This document shows positions 41,552 to 49,583 of a stretch of DNA of 64,000 bases, piece after piece. The stretch is from an uncultured Christensenella sp. (GTDB lineage Bacteria > Bacillota > Clostridia > Christensenellales > UBA3700), in assembly GCA_949290515.1 (NCBI GenBank), contig CASERZ010000012.1, forward strand, positions 1-64,000, in the 5' to 3' direction. The notes beneath the pieces were generated by a model. It was not told where the DNA came from. It searched no databases and saw only the letters and a list, made by a program, of their open reading frames with translations. The position numbers and the translations under genes were made by a program. Every line of letters begins with the position of its first letter. Position 1 is the first letter of the stretch.

Positions 41552-42208
41552 ATGAACATTGAATGGCTGGGTCACTCGTGCTTTAAGTTGACGGAATCTA
41601 CCGGCACGACTATAATCACAGACCCGTACGAAAAGTCTATTGTAGGAATCGAAATGAAAAAGACGAATGCCGACGTGGTGACTTGTTCGCATCAGCATAA
41701 GGACCACAACGCTGTCGTCAACGTACTCGGCGCGCCTATGGTGCTCAGTGAGTGTGGCTTTTGGGAAGTCAAAGGCGTGGACATATCCTCGGTACTTTCT
41801 TATCACGACGATAAGAAGGGCAAAAAGAGAGGGGAAAACCGCATATTCAAATTCAGAATGGACGGCGTAGACCTTTGCCATATGGGTGACATAGGCGAAG
41901 AGTGTACTGTTCATCTTGCCGAGGGAATAGGCTCTGTCAACGTGCTTATGATACCAGTGGGCGGCAATTACACTATTGACGCTCGTCAGGCTAAGGAATA
42001 CGTGGATTTTATAATGCCGGACATAGTTATTCCGATGCATTACAAAACGCCCGGCAGCGCAGTTGATATCGAGAAACTCGATGAATTCCTCGAGCTTTTC
42101 GACGAAAATCAGATTATTTACATAGACGGTCAGACGCTCGAAGTTGACAGAGAATACTTCGATACCGACAGTACCAAAGTCATTGTTTTTAAAGACAACG
42201 TTTTCTAA
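41552..42208 (+). CDS. Metallo-beta-lactamase-fold hydrolase (UlaG/UPF0173-like)
   Basis: 218 residues, start 1 nt after the prs stop, so translated with it. Metal-binding motif SHQHKDHNA (His47, His49, Asp51, His52) with further ligands in MGDIGEECT and MHYKTPG. Begins IEWLGHSCFKL, typical of the L-ascorbate-6-phosphate lactonase-like/UPF0173 branch. The substrate is unknown; many clostridia carry such small hydrolases. Coupling to PRPP synthase might mean a phosphorylated sugar or nucleotide substrate (inference). Confidence 0.88.
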   Translation: MNIEWLGHSCFKLTESTGTTIITDPYEKSIVGIEMKKTNADVVTCSHQHKDHNAVVNVLGAPMVLSECGFWEVKGVDISSVLSYHDDKKGKKRGENRIFKFRMDGVDLCHMGDIGEECTVHLAEGIGSVNVLMIPVGGNYTIDARQAKEYVDFIMPDIVIPMHYKTPGSAVDIEKLDEFLELFDENQIIYIDGQTLEVDREYFDTDSTKVIVFKDNVF

Positions 42209-42224
42209 AATTACACTGTTGCGC

Positions 42225-42256
42225 CTCGGGCATACCGCCCGAGGAAAGCGCAGGAA
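42225..42256 (+). terminator. Possible terminator before rho
   Basis: CCTCGGG-CATACCG-CCCGAGG forms a strong stem, but the T-run (attattttttt) comes about 20 nt later. Less sure than the others. Confidence 0.4.
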
Positions 42257-42418
42257 TAAATTATTTTTTTCAGTTAATAATTACTTTATTAAAACAGTTT
42301 TTACCGTCAGGGAAAATTTATCAAAATCCAAAAGAAGTCAATCAACCAATATAATATTAAGCATTAATCGTTTTATACGGCATAGACTATAACGAAACAA
42401 TCAACAGGAGAATATTGA

Positions 42419-44185
42419 ATGGCAAAGAAAAACTATACTAAAGAAGAATTGCAAGCCAAGACGGTATTTCAATTGAGAGATATCGCCAAGAAGGCGGGAG
42501 TAGAAGACGCGAGTTATCTCTCCGCCGAAGCTTTGGTACAGAGAATTTTACAGGAATCGCAGGAGGATAACAAGGCAAAAGTACCCGAATGGGCTACAGG
42601 CTACACCAAGGAAGACTTTAACAATATGACGATACATAATCTCCGCGAATTTGCGAGAGAGTTGGGTATCAATGCTCCTACGAGAAAAAATAAAGAAGAA
42701 ATTATCAACGAGTGTTACGATTTTATCAACAATGCCGAGCATATCGTAACTCCTGTCAGCAAGAGGGGAAGACCTCCAAAGAGCGGAGTTATGGCTGTTG
42801 AGGTGCAGGATTCGGCTCAATTCCACTACAATCTTTCCGATAAAAGCGACGAACAGACGGAAAAACGCATAGACGACAACAAGCGCGGCGGTATGTCTAT
42901 CGAAGAGATGCTCAGACAGGAAGACTGCGAGATGCGCAGCGGAATTTTGGAAATGCTCGAGGGATACGGCTTTTTGCGTGCTGAAAATTGCGAATGCAGT
43001 GAAAAGGACGTATACGTATCGGGCAAAATGATAAAAAACATAGGCTTGAGAGCAGGCGACTTTGTCGTAGGCGTAGCAAAGCGCAATTCTGACAACAAGC
43101 CCCCCGCACTCGTAGCAATAGAGAGAGTAAATCCCGAGATAAAATACGAGATAGTATATCAGAAAGACGCAAAGGGCAGAGATATACTTGAGACGGGAGA
43201 GTATAAGTCGGTAGGTTATGTAGGAGACAGCGGAAAGGACTTCGGAAATTTGCGCTCCCGTCCTCATTTTGACAATCTTACCCCAGTTTTCCCTCAGGAG
43301 AGATTGCGTCTTGAGATTAATACCCAAGAGAAAAACGTAACAAGAAGCGACTTTGCGATAAGAAGTCTGGATTTAATAGCTCCTATAGGAAAAGGACAGA
43401 GAGCTATGATAGTATCCCCTCCTAAAGCGGGTAAGACAACGCTTTTGAAAAAGATTGCCAATTCAATTACGACCAACCACGAGGAAGTCAAGCTTTTCGT
43501 ACTGCTAATCGACGAACGCCCCGAAGAAGTTACGGATATGAAGAGGTCGATAAAAGGCGAAGTGATTTATTCGACTTTTGACGAAGTGCCCGAGCATCAC
43601 TGTCAGGCTTCGGAGATACTTATCGAGAGAGCAAAGCGTCTTGTGGAACTCGGTCAGGACGTCGTGATTATGATGGATTCGCTCACGCGTCTTGCAAGAG
43701 CGTACAATCTGACCATTCCTCCTACGGGCAGAACGTTGTCGGGCGGTATAGACCCCGGTGCGCTTGCAAGCCCCAAGAAGTTTTTCGGTGCGGCTAGAAA
43801 TATCGAAAACGGCGGCTCGCTAACAATCATTGCTACCGCTCTCGTCGATACGGGCAGCAGAATGGACGACGTGATATACGAAGAATTCAAGGGTACGGGC
43901 AATATGGAAATCACGCTTGACAGAAAACTCAGCGAGAGAAGAATATTCCCCGCTATAGACCTCAACCGTTCGTCTACGAGAAGAGAAGATTTGCTTTTGA
44001 CTCAAAAGGAACTCGAAGGAGTATGGGCATTGAGAAAATTGCTTTCCAACGGGGATTCGCAGGAGACTACCGACCAACTTCTCACAATGATGCAAAAGAC
44101 AAAGAACAACGAGGAGTTTATCGAGTCGATAATCAATCAGGTAAAAGTATTCGAGAAAAACGGCTATACTCTGAGAGGATTATAA
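42419..44185 (+). CDS. rho: Transcription termination factor Rho
   Basis: RNA helicase that ends transcription. 588 residues, longer than the ~420 of E. coli. Two SAP/Rho_N-like modules in a row (TVFQLRDIAKKAGV, TIHNLREFARELGI), a basic AT-hook-like KRGRPPKSG at ~115-123, the RNA-binding OB fold (GILEMLEGYGFLRAENCECS), then the ATPase with Walker A PPKAGKTT near residue 335, Walker B VVIMMDSLTRLARAYN, and GGIDPGALASPKKFFGAARN. AGGAG lies about 10 nt before the ATG. The N-terminal extension is typical of many Gram-positive Rho proteins, but the duplicate module with an AT-hook is worth noting. Confidence 0.97.
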   Translation: MAKKNYTKEELQAKTVFQLRDIAKKAGVEDASYLSAEALVQRILQESQEDNKAKVPEWATGYTKEDFNNMTIHNLREFARELGINAPTRKNKEEIINECYDFINNAEHIVTPVSKRGRPPKSGVMAVEVQDSAQFHYNLSDKSDEQTEKRIDDNKRGGMSIEEMLRQEDCEMRSGILEMLEGYGFLRAENCECSEKDVYVSGKMIKNIGLRAGDFVVGVAKRNSDNKPPALVAIERVNPEIKYEIVYQKDAKGRDILETGEYKSVGYVGDSGKDFGNLRSRPHFDNLTPVFPQERLRLEINTQEKNVTRSDFAIRSLDLIAPIGKGQRAMIVSPPKAGKTTLLKKIANSITTNHEEVKLFVLLIDERPEEVTDMKRSIKGEVIYSTFDEVPEHHCQASEILIERAKRLVELGQDVVIMMDSLTRLARAYNLTIPPTGRTLSGGIDPGALASPKKFFGAARNIENGGSLTIIATALVDTGSRMDDVIYEEFKGTGNMEITLDRKLSERRIFPAIDLNRSSTRREDLLLTQKELEGVWALRKLLSNGDSQETTDQLLTMMQKTKNNEEFIESIINQVKVFEKNGYTLRGL

Positions 44186-44267
44186 TATACTAAGAGGTTT
44201 GTATAAATTGTATTATATGTGAAATCTCTGTTAATTAATTTTATAACACAATACAACCAAGTAAAAG

Positions 44268-44299
44268 AAAAAATACGCACTTTTTGGTGCGTATTTTTT
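44268..44299. terminator. Bidirectional terminator between rho and the GrpB-like gene
   Basis: AAAAAATACGCAC pairs with GTGCGTATTTTTT around TTTTTG. Confidence 0.92.
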
Positions 44300-44309
44300 A
44301 TCCTGTATG

Positions 44310-44882
44310 CTATACGGTGTATCTGTCTTTGTAGAGCTGTTTTGCTATATTAGTGTACTTGACTACGAAATCCGTCTTTGCCGCCGTGTATTCGTCGCGG
44401 TCGTAGGTGTATTTTCGCCACAGTTTAAGTTTGAGTTTTTCGTATTCCCAAGCTACGTTGTCGTGCGTAGCGAGATAATCTCTGAAGTACAATTCGTCGT
44501 TGTCTCCCTTTAGTCTTAAATGTATGTGATACACTTTATCGTCAAGACCTTTCGGAGTATAGCCCTTATTGAAAGAGTACCTGTCAGACGTCTTTGCCAT
44601 AAGGATATAGCCCGCTTTGATAAGAGTTTCGCATACCCGCTCGAGCGCTGTTTTATCGGGCGTTTCGATAAGAATATCGATAATAGGTTTTGCCCACAGC
44701 TTGTCGATAGCGGTGCTTCCGATATGAGAAATTCTGAGTGCGTCGTTTGTGCCCAGAAGATTGCGCAAAGTCTTCTCTTCCTCTTTGTACCAGTCCGCCC
44801 AATCGGGGTTGTGTTTTGTGAGGAAGATGGGGAAGAGTTTCCACAGTTGTTCTTTCGTCATGTTTTCGAATTTGTTTTCCAT
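44310..44882 (-). CDS. GrpB-family protein (UPF0157), nucleotidyltransferase fold
   Basis: 190 residues. Family blocks: HNPDWADWYKEEEKTLRNLL, ISHIGSTAIDKLWAKPIIDILIE (nucleotidyltransferase-like GS...D-x-D pattern), HLRLKGDNDELYFRDYLATH and a C-terminal helix DYVVKYTNIA-like. Members are widespread and often resemble aminoglycoside or nucleotide-transferring enzymes, but the activity is not established. Stand-alone gene converging on rho. Confidence 0.9.
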   Translation of the reverse strand: MENKFENMTKEQLWKLFPIFLTKHNPDWADWYKEEEKTLRNLLGTNDALRISHIGSTAIDKLWAKPIIDILIETPDKTALERVCETLIKAGYILMAKTSDRYSFNKGYTPKGLDDKVYHIHLRLKGDNDELYFRDYLATHDNVAWEYEKLKLKLWRKYTYDRDEYTAAKTDFVVKYTNIAKQLYKDRYTV

Positions 44883-45191
44883 ATTTATATTATAACATAG
44901 TGCGCGCGTATTATCAATATGTAATTTGAGATATATGATTGTATCCTAAAGTATTTAAATCTTGCGTCCGCAATCGCAATGAGCATGTTCAGAGGTATTA
45001 TACGAGGTAAACCGAACACATTGTTTTTTATAGGAGTATATTTAGCTTTGTTTTGTCTAATATATTTTGATAAAACACCAACTATCCTAAAGCTAATGCT
45101 TTTTTATTGAATTGTATAGAATAAAGAATCGGCGCGAAAAAGTAATTGTAAAGAAAAATAAAAATAATTATCATTTTTGTTTTGAAAACTG
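44883..45191. other. Intergenic region, nothing identified
   Basis: AT-rich gap between the divergent GrpB-like and fur genes. I see no gene. A stretch with AGCTTTGTTTTG and AAAGCT could form a weak hairpin, and AATAATTATCATT at 45166-45178 resembles half of a Fur box just upstream of the fur promoter. Confidence 0.5.
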
Positions 45192-45220
45192 TTGACAATA
45201 TATTTTACTTATGCTAATAT
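45192..45220 (+). promoter_or_regulatory. fur/rubrerythrin promoter
   Basis: TTGACA (45192-45197), 17-nt spacer, TAATAT (45215-45220), 18 nt before the fur start codon. Confidence 0.75.
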
Positions 45221-45238
45221 GATATCAGGAAACAGGAT

Positions 45239-45634
45239 ATGAGTAACTTTTCTTCCCGCCGACAAGCAGTGCTTGAGGTAATGAAAACTATGAGATGCCA
45301 CCCGACGGCAGACAGAGTCTACGAGGAATGTCGCAAGACTATCCCCAATATATCTCTCGCGACGGTTTACCGCAATCTGGCATTTTGGGAACAGGCAGGA
45401 GTAGTGGGCAGAGTGGTAGGTTGTGACAACAAGGAGCGTTATGACGTAGAGCTTGACAATCATTGCCACGTTATATGTCCCGAATGCGGAGAAGTAGAGG
45501 ATATGGATTATCCTTCAGAGTTAAAAGAATATCTCGACAATTACTGCATAGACAACGGCTTTGAAAAATTCGGTTTGAGTTTTTACAAGGTATGCGACAA
45601 GTGCAGTAAAGACAACTTAAAACAGGCAAAATAA
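45239..45634 (+). CDS. Fur-family metalloregulator, PerR-like
   Basis: 131 residues. Winged helix (SSRRQAVLEVMKTMRCHPTADRVYEECRKTIPNISLATVYRNLAFWEQ) and dimerisation domain with metal sites: HCHVICPECGEVEDM and YKVCDKCSK (structural Cys4 zinc site, CxxC twice). The next gene, 43 nt on, is a rubrerythrin, so control of peroxide defence (PerR) is more likely than iron uptake. A Fur-like box near its promoter and at 27559-27580 fits autoregulation and one further target (inference). Confidence 0.93.
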   Translation: MSNFSSRRQAVLEVMKTMRCHPTADRVYEECRKTIPNISLATVYRNLAFWEQAGVVGRVVGCDNKERYDVELDNHCHVICPECGEVEDMDYPSELKEYLDNYCIDNGFEKFGLSFYKVCDKCSKDNLKQAK

Positions 45635-45677
45635 AAATAGAAAAAATATTACAAGCAAACAACGGAGGTAAATTAAT

Positions 45678-46226
45678 ATGGCAAAATATGTATGCAGCGT
45701 ATGCGGTTACGTACACGAAGGAGACAGCGCACCTGAGCAGTGCCCTGTTTGCAAGGCTCCCAAGGAGAAATTTCAGGAAGTAAAGGCCGGCGAGATGAGC
45801 TGGGCTACCGAGCATATCGTAGGTTCTGCTAAGAATTACGATGCAGAAGTAGTAAAGGGTCTTATCGAAAACTTCAACGGCGAGTGTGCTGAAGTAGGTA
45901 TGTATCTCGCTATGTCCAGACAGGCAGACAGAGAGGGTTATCCCGATATCGCAGAGGCATTCAAGAGATACGCTTTCGAAGAAGCTGAGCACGCATCCAA
46001 GTTCGCAGAGCTTTTGGGTGACGTAGTTACCAACAGCACCGAGAAAAACGTTCAGATGCGTATGGAAGCAGAAAACGGTGCTTGCGCAGGCAAGTTCGAG
46101 CTTGCAAAACTTGCTAAGAAACTCGGCTATGACGACGTACACGACACCGTACACGAGATGGCAAAGGACGAAGCAAGACACGGTTGCGGATTCCTCGGTC
46201 TTTACAACAGATACTTCAAGAAGTAA
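45678..46226 (+). CDS. rbr: Rubrerythrin (reverse type, N-terminal rubredoxin)
   Basis: Non-haem di-iron peroxidase that detoxifies hydrogen peroxide in anaerobes. 182 residues. The rubredoxin domain comes first ([22 protein letters not shown], two CxxC), followed by the ferritin-like four-helix domain with di-iron ligands in [30 protein letters not shown] and [11 protein letters not shown]. This order is that of reverse rubrerythrins. GGAGG precedes the ATG. It is an operon with the Fur-family regulator. Confidence 0.96.
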   Translation: MAKYVCSVCGYVHEGDSAPEQCPVCKAPKEKFQEVKAGEMSWATEHIVGSAKNYDAEVVKGLIENFNGECAEVGMYLAMSRQADREGYPDIAEAFKRYAFEEAEHASKFAELLGDVVTNSTEKNVQMRMEAENGACAGKFELAKLAKKLGYDDVHDTVHEMAKDEARHGCGFLGLYNRYFKK

Positions 46227-46284
46227 TAAGGCGGGCGGGGATTGCCCCGCGTAATGACTCCCTAGTATAATATCCCCCAAAAGA

Positions 46285-46313
46285 AAAATACGGCTTCGCG
46301 CCGTATTTTTTTT
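46285..46313 (+). terminator. Terminator after rubrerythrin
   Basis: AAAATACGGC-TTCG-CGCCGTATTTTTTTT. The rest of the gap to 46552 is AT-rich; a TATAAT near 46480 is probably the -10 of the antiporter gene. Confidence 0.9.
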
Positions 46314-46552
46314 CGGTCTTTCCGATGAGTAAAATTTGCGTGCGATACTTGAAAAGACAATTCGGAATAACGTTTTTTTGAGACTTAATTCACAACTTTG
46401 TAATTTCCATATAAAAATTGCAAAATTTACATTTTTAATGTTGCATAGGTATAAATCTTAAGTAGACTAAACAGGCTATATAATAATAACTTAGAAGTGG
46501 TAATATATTATTTATATACGCACAATCTTTGATAAACGTTTGGGAGGTCAAT

Positions 46553-47614
46553 ATGGATTTTTGGGGTATAGCCGCACAGTTATGTTTGCTTGCTGTGGGT
46601 TTTGTGTTCTTGTCCAAAGGCGCGGACTGGTTTGTAGACGGAGCGTCGTGGATTGCTAAGAAATTCGGTATTCCGCAGATAGTAATAGGACTTACGATAG
46701 TGGCTTTCGGCACGTCTTTGCCCGAAGCCGCAGTCAGCATTACGTCGGCGGTGCAGGAAAGCGCAGAGCTTGCGATAGGAAATATCATAGGCAGCAATAT
46801 CCTCAATATATTCCTGATATTGGGTATATCGGCGTTGTTTGCTTCGCTTACCGTGCAAAAGACTACTTTATATATCGAAATACCATACACGGTAGTTATC
46901 AGCGTAGTCCTTATGATAATGGGCTTTATAGGAGGTCAGCTCGGCTGGATTGACGGTCTTATTCTTTGGGTACTTTTTATTGCGTTTTTAGTTTATCTCA
47001 TCGTATTGTCTATGAAAGGTAAAAATAAAAATCCCGAGCTTCTCAATCCTGTAGACGGTGCAGAACAAAACAATACCGCTGACGTAGTCGTCGAAGCTGA
47101 AGGAGCGGCGGTTGCCAAGACGGAGAAAAAGGGCGTCGAAGCACTCAAAATGATTGCAAAACTCGTATTCGGCATATCAATAGTCGTACTAGGTTCGCAG
47201 ATGGCTGTCAACGGCGCGAGAACCATTGCGAGAGAAGTGGGAATGAGCGAAAGTCTTATAGGACTTACGATAGTTGCTTTCGGTACTTCGCTTCCCGAAC
47301 TCGTTACTTCGGTAGCTGCGGCGCGTAAGGGCGAATGTGACATCGCGATAGGAAATATCGTGGGTAGCAATATTTTCAATATTCTGTTTATTCTCGGTAC
47401 GTCGGCATTGATTACGCCTATAGCGTACAACACCAGCTTCCTTACAGGCTTTACCTTTGACAACATTATGGCAATAGCCGCTGCGGTAGTGCTTTTCTTG
47501 TGTATCGTACTCACAAAGGACAAAAAACTCAAAAAAGCGGGCGGCATAACAATGCTTGTGATTTACGCGGCATATTTTGCGTGGCTTATCGTCAAGGACT
47601 TTAAATTCAACTGA
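46553..47614 (+). CDS. Calcium/sodium antiporter (CaCA family, YrbG-like)
   Basis: 353 residues from ATG 46553 (GGAGG 5 nt upstream). Two inverted halves each carry the alpha-repeat: VIGLTIVAFGTSLPEAAVS with AIGNIIGSNILNIFLILG, and LIGLTIVAFGTSLPELVTS with AIGNIVGSNIFNILFILG, holding the ion-binding Glu and Asn. An acidic cytosolic loop at ~160-195 (NPVDGAEQNNTADVVVEAEG) is longer than average. About ten transmembrane helices. Exchanges Na+ or H+ for Ca2+; the exact ions are not certain. Confidence 0.94.
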   Translation: MDFWGIAAQLCLLAVGFVFLSKGADWFVDGASWIAKKFGIPQIVIGLTIVAFGTSLPEAAVSITSAVQESAELAIGNIIGSNILNIFLILGISALFASLTVQKTTLYIEIPYTVVISVVLMIMGFIGGQLGWIDGLILWVLFIAFLVYLIVLSMKGKNKNPELLNPVDGAEQNNTADVVVEAEGAAVAKTEKKGVEALKMIAKLVFGISIVVLGSQMAVNGARTIAREVGMSESLIGLTIVAFGTSLPELVTSVAAARKGECDIAIGNIVGSNIFNILFILGTSALITPIAYNTSFLTGFTFDNIMAIAAAVVLFLCIVLTKDKKLKKAGGITMLVIYAAYFAWLIVKDFKFN

Positions 47615-47636
47615 AAAGCGTAAGTGCAAACGTTTT

Positions 47637-47674
47637 CCGCCCGCCGATTTTCATCGTAGGGCGGCATTTTTTTT
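47637..47674 (+). terminator. Terminator after the antiporter gene
   Basis: CCGCCC pairs with GGGCGG across a loop that itself can pair (CGAT/ATCG), followed by CATTTTTTTT. Confidence 0.88.
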
Positions 47675-47723
47675 GAAAATACGCGGATATTTACAAATTT
47701 ATATAAAAAATAGTTAAAAATGT

Positions 47724-47752
47724 TTGACAATCCTATCGCTTTTTACTAAAAT
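47724..47752 (+). promoter_or_regulatory. rplM promoter
   Basis: TTGACA (47724-47729), 17-nt spacer, TAAAAT (47747-47752). Confidence 0.85.
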
Positions 47753-47833
47753 GGATAAGCAAGAAAATATATCAAAGAACTAGCCCCTCTGCGATATGAC
47801 AGCAATACAAAATACTTTTGGAGGGTTTTATCC
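47753..47833 (+). promoter_or_regulatory. rplM leader, candidate L13 autoregulatory RNA
   Basis: GGATAA near the start of the leader can pair with TTATCC just before the start codon, and CCCTC (in tagcccctct) with the Shine-Dalgarno GAGGG, so the structure can hide the ribosome binding site. Firmicutes rplM genes often carry an L13 leader of this kind (established knowledge). The match here is by position and pairing only. Confidence 0.5.
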
Positions 47834-48265
47834 GTGAATAAGACATATATGGCAAAACCTGAGGACATCAAAAAAGAGTGGTACGTAGTTGACGCTACCG
47901 ACCTCGTTTTGGGTAGACTTGCCAGCAACGTTGCAAACGTTCTCAGAGGAAAGAATAAGCCTACGTTTACACCCAACGTTGATACGGGTGATTTTGTTAT
48001 CGTTATTAACTGCGCTAAGGTTCGCCTTACCGGTAAGAAACTTGAGAAGAAGTATTACGTACACCACACCGGTTACGTTGGCGGTCTCAAGGAAGTTCAA
48101 TACAAGAAGTTGATGGCAGAGAAGCCTGAGAAAGCCGTTATGTTGGCAGTAAAAGGTATGCTCCCTAAGAACTCTCTTGGCAGAAAGCAGCTCACCAAAT
48201 TGCGTTGCTATGCCGGCGCTGAGCACAATCACGAAGCTCAACAGCCCAAAGAATTAAAATTCTAA
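47834..48265 (+). CDS. rplM: Ribosomal protein L13
   Basis: 143 residues, GTG start at 47834 with GGAGG 9 nt upstream ([20 protein letters not shown]). Conserved [46 protein letters not shown] and [13 protein letters not shown]. Large-subunit protein, co-transcribed with rpsI 17 nt later, the usual pair. Confidence 0.98.
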   Translation: MNKTYMAKPEDIKKEWYVVDATDLVLGRLASNVANVLRGKNKPTFTPNVDTGDFVIVINCAKVRLTGKKLEKKYYVHHTGYVGGLKEVQYKKLMAEKPEKAVMLAVKGMLPKNSLGRKQLTKLRCYAGAEHNHEAQQPKELKF

Positions 48266-48282
48266 TAAGGAGTGTATGACAA

Positions 48283-48696
48283 ATGGCTACTAAGAAGACT
48301 AAGAAAAAGGTTCAGTTCTGGGGAACTGGCAGAAGAAAGAAAGCTATCGCCAGAGTAAGACTTATCCCTGAAGGAAGCGGCGTAATCACCATCAACAAGA
48401 GAAGTATTGACGAATACTTCGGTCTCGATACACTCAAGCAAATTGTTCGTCAGCCTCTCGAGCTTACGGAAAATCTCGCTAAGTATGATGTAATCGTCAA
48501 CGTACAGGGCGGCGGTTTCACCGGACAGGCAGGCGCAATCAGACACGGTATTTCCAGAGCTTTGGTACTCGCAGACGAGACCACCAAGGCAGCTCTCAAG
48601 AAAGCAGGTTTCCTCACCAGAGACCCCAGAGCAAAGGAAAGAAAGAAGTACGGTCTCAAGAAAGCAAGACGCGCACCTCAGTTCAGCAAGAGATAA
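48283..48696 (+). CDS. rpsI: Ribosomal protein S9
   Basis: 137 residues. [37 protein letters not shown] and the basic C-terminus [24 protein letters not shown] that reaches the P-site tRNA. A 7-residue Lys-rich N-terminal extension (MATKKTKKK). A strong terminator follows. Confidence 0.98.
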   Translation: MATKKTKKKVQFWGTGRRKKAIARVRLIPEGSGVITINKRSIDEYFGLDTLKQIVRQPLELTENLAKYDVIVNVQGGGFTGQAGAIRHGISRALVLADETTKAALKKAGFLTRDPRAKERKKYGLKKARRAPQFSKR

Positions 48697-48724
48697 TCGG
48701 ATTGCCGAGCAAATTTACAAATCG

Positions 48725-48757
48725 CAAGTACCTCACAAGAGGTACTTGTTTTTTTTA
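48725..48757 (+). terminator. Terminator of rplM-rpsI
   Basis: CAAGTACCTC-ACAA-GAGGTACTTG followed by TTTTTTTT. Confidence 0.95.
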
Positions 48758-48843
48758 TGCGTGCGCGCGCAAATGAAATATGATATCATAATTATGATAA
48801 TAATATAAAGGCTTTTTATTGAAGCCTTTGAAGAGAGGACGCT

Positions 48844-49283
48844 ATGACTGAAAAAGAAAAGGGCGCAATGGGTATGTTTTACGACCCCAACAACGACGTT
48901 GAGCTTACCAAGGACAGAGAAAGGGTAAAAGACAAGTGTTTTGAATACAATAATATTCCGCCTTCCCGCAGAGAGGAAAGAAAACGCAAGATACTTGAGA
49001 TACTGGCGGAGCAAAAGGGGATTTTCTTATAGAATCGCCGTTCAACTGCGATTACGGCTACAATACTTTCGTAGGCGAAAATTTTTACGCTAATCACAAT
49101 CTTGTCATACTCGACACCGCAAAGGTTACGATTGGGGACAACGTCTTCGTTGCGCCCAACTGCGGTTTTTACTGCGCGGGACATCCCGTGGATAAGGATG
49201 AGAGAAACAAGGGCATAGAATATGCTCTTCCGATAACGGAGAAAGACAAGGGTAGATTTCCCACCGCCGCAAAGAAGCAATGA
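48844..49283 (+). pseudogene. Frameshifted and truncated maltose O-acetyltransferase-type gene
   Basis: The first frame (48844-49032) starts MTEKEKGAMGMFYDPNNDVE and ends in a stop at 49030. The family continues in another frame from about 49031: IESPFNCDYGYNTFVGENF, VTIGDNVFVAPNCGFYCAGH and NKGIEYALPIT. Restoring one base near 49028 would join them as GIFLIESPF. After ALPIT the sequence departs from the family and stops at 49281-49283, so the second half of the left-handed beta helix is missing. Two lesions make it a pseudogene, though a sequencing error could explain the first. Confidence 0.8.
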
Positions 49284-49383
49284 AACGTAAAAAAGCGCTT
49301 TTGCGCAAAACAAGGTTTTTTAGATAAAAAATATTTGACGAAAAAGTAAAAATATAAAATTTTTAATTTGAATACGCACGCGC

Positions 49384-49412
49384 TTGACATAAATTTTCAA
49401 ATAATTTAAAAT
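49384..49412 (+). promoter_or_regulatory. Promoter of the oadB leader
   Basis: TTGACA (49384-49389), 17-nt spacer, TAAAAT (49407-49412); transcription should start near 49419. Confidence 0.8.
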
Positions 49413-49418
49413 AAGACT

Positions 49419-49560
49419 GTAAATTCCCAGGCGCGGGGAGTAGTCGGCGTGTGTGCGTGACACGCAATTAAATCGGTAACACGGAGAGTTTCTCCCGGTT
49501 TAATTTGAAATGACGAGACCGTATCGGACCGCTCAAAGCGGCTCGGTACGGTTTTTTGAT
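49419..49560 (+). promoter_or_regulatory. Riboswitch-like leader with terminator, before a Na+-pump gene
   Basis: The leader has GGGGAGTAG (49435-49443), a stem GCGTGT/ACACGC (49447-49465), a stem AATTAAATCGG/CCGGTTTAATT (49467-49506) with an inner GAGA/TCTC, then GACGAGACCG (49512-49521). The last motif overlaps the 5' arm of a terminator ACCGTA..CCGCT-CAAA-GCGG..TACGGT (49519-49552) with TTTTTT. GGGGAGTAG at the start and GA-GACC at the end recall the yybP-ykoY manganese class; the cargo would also suit a sodium sensor. The class is not settled. Confidence 0.6.
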
Positions 49561-49583
49561 AAATAGTTAAAGGAGTGTTTGCT

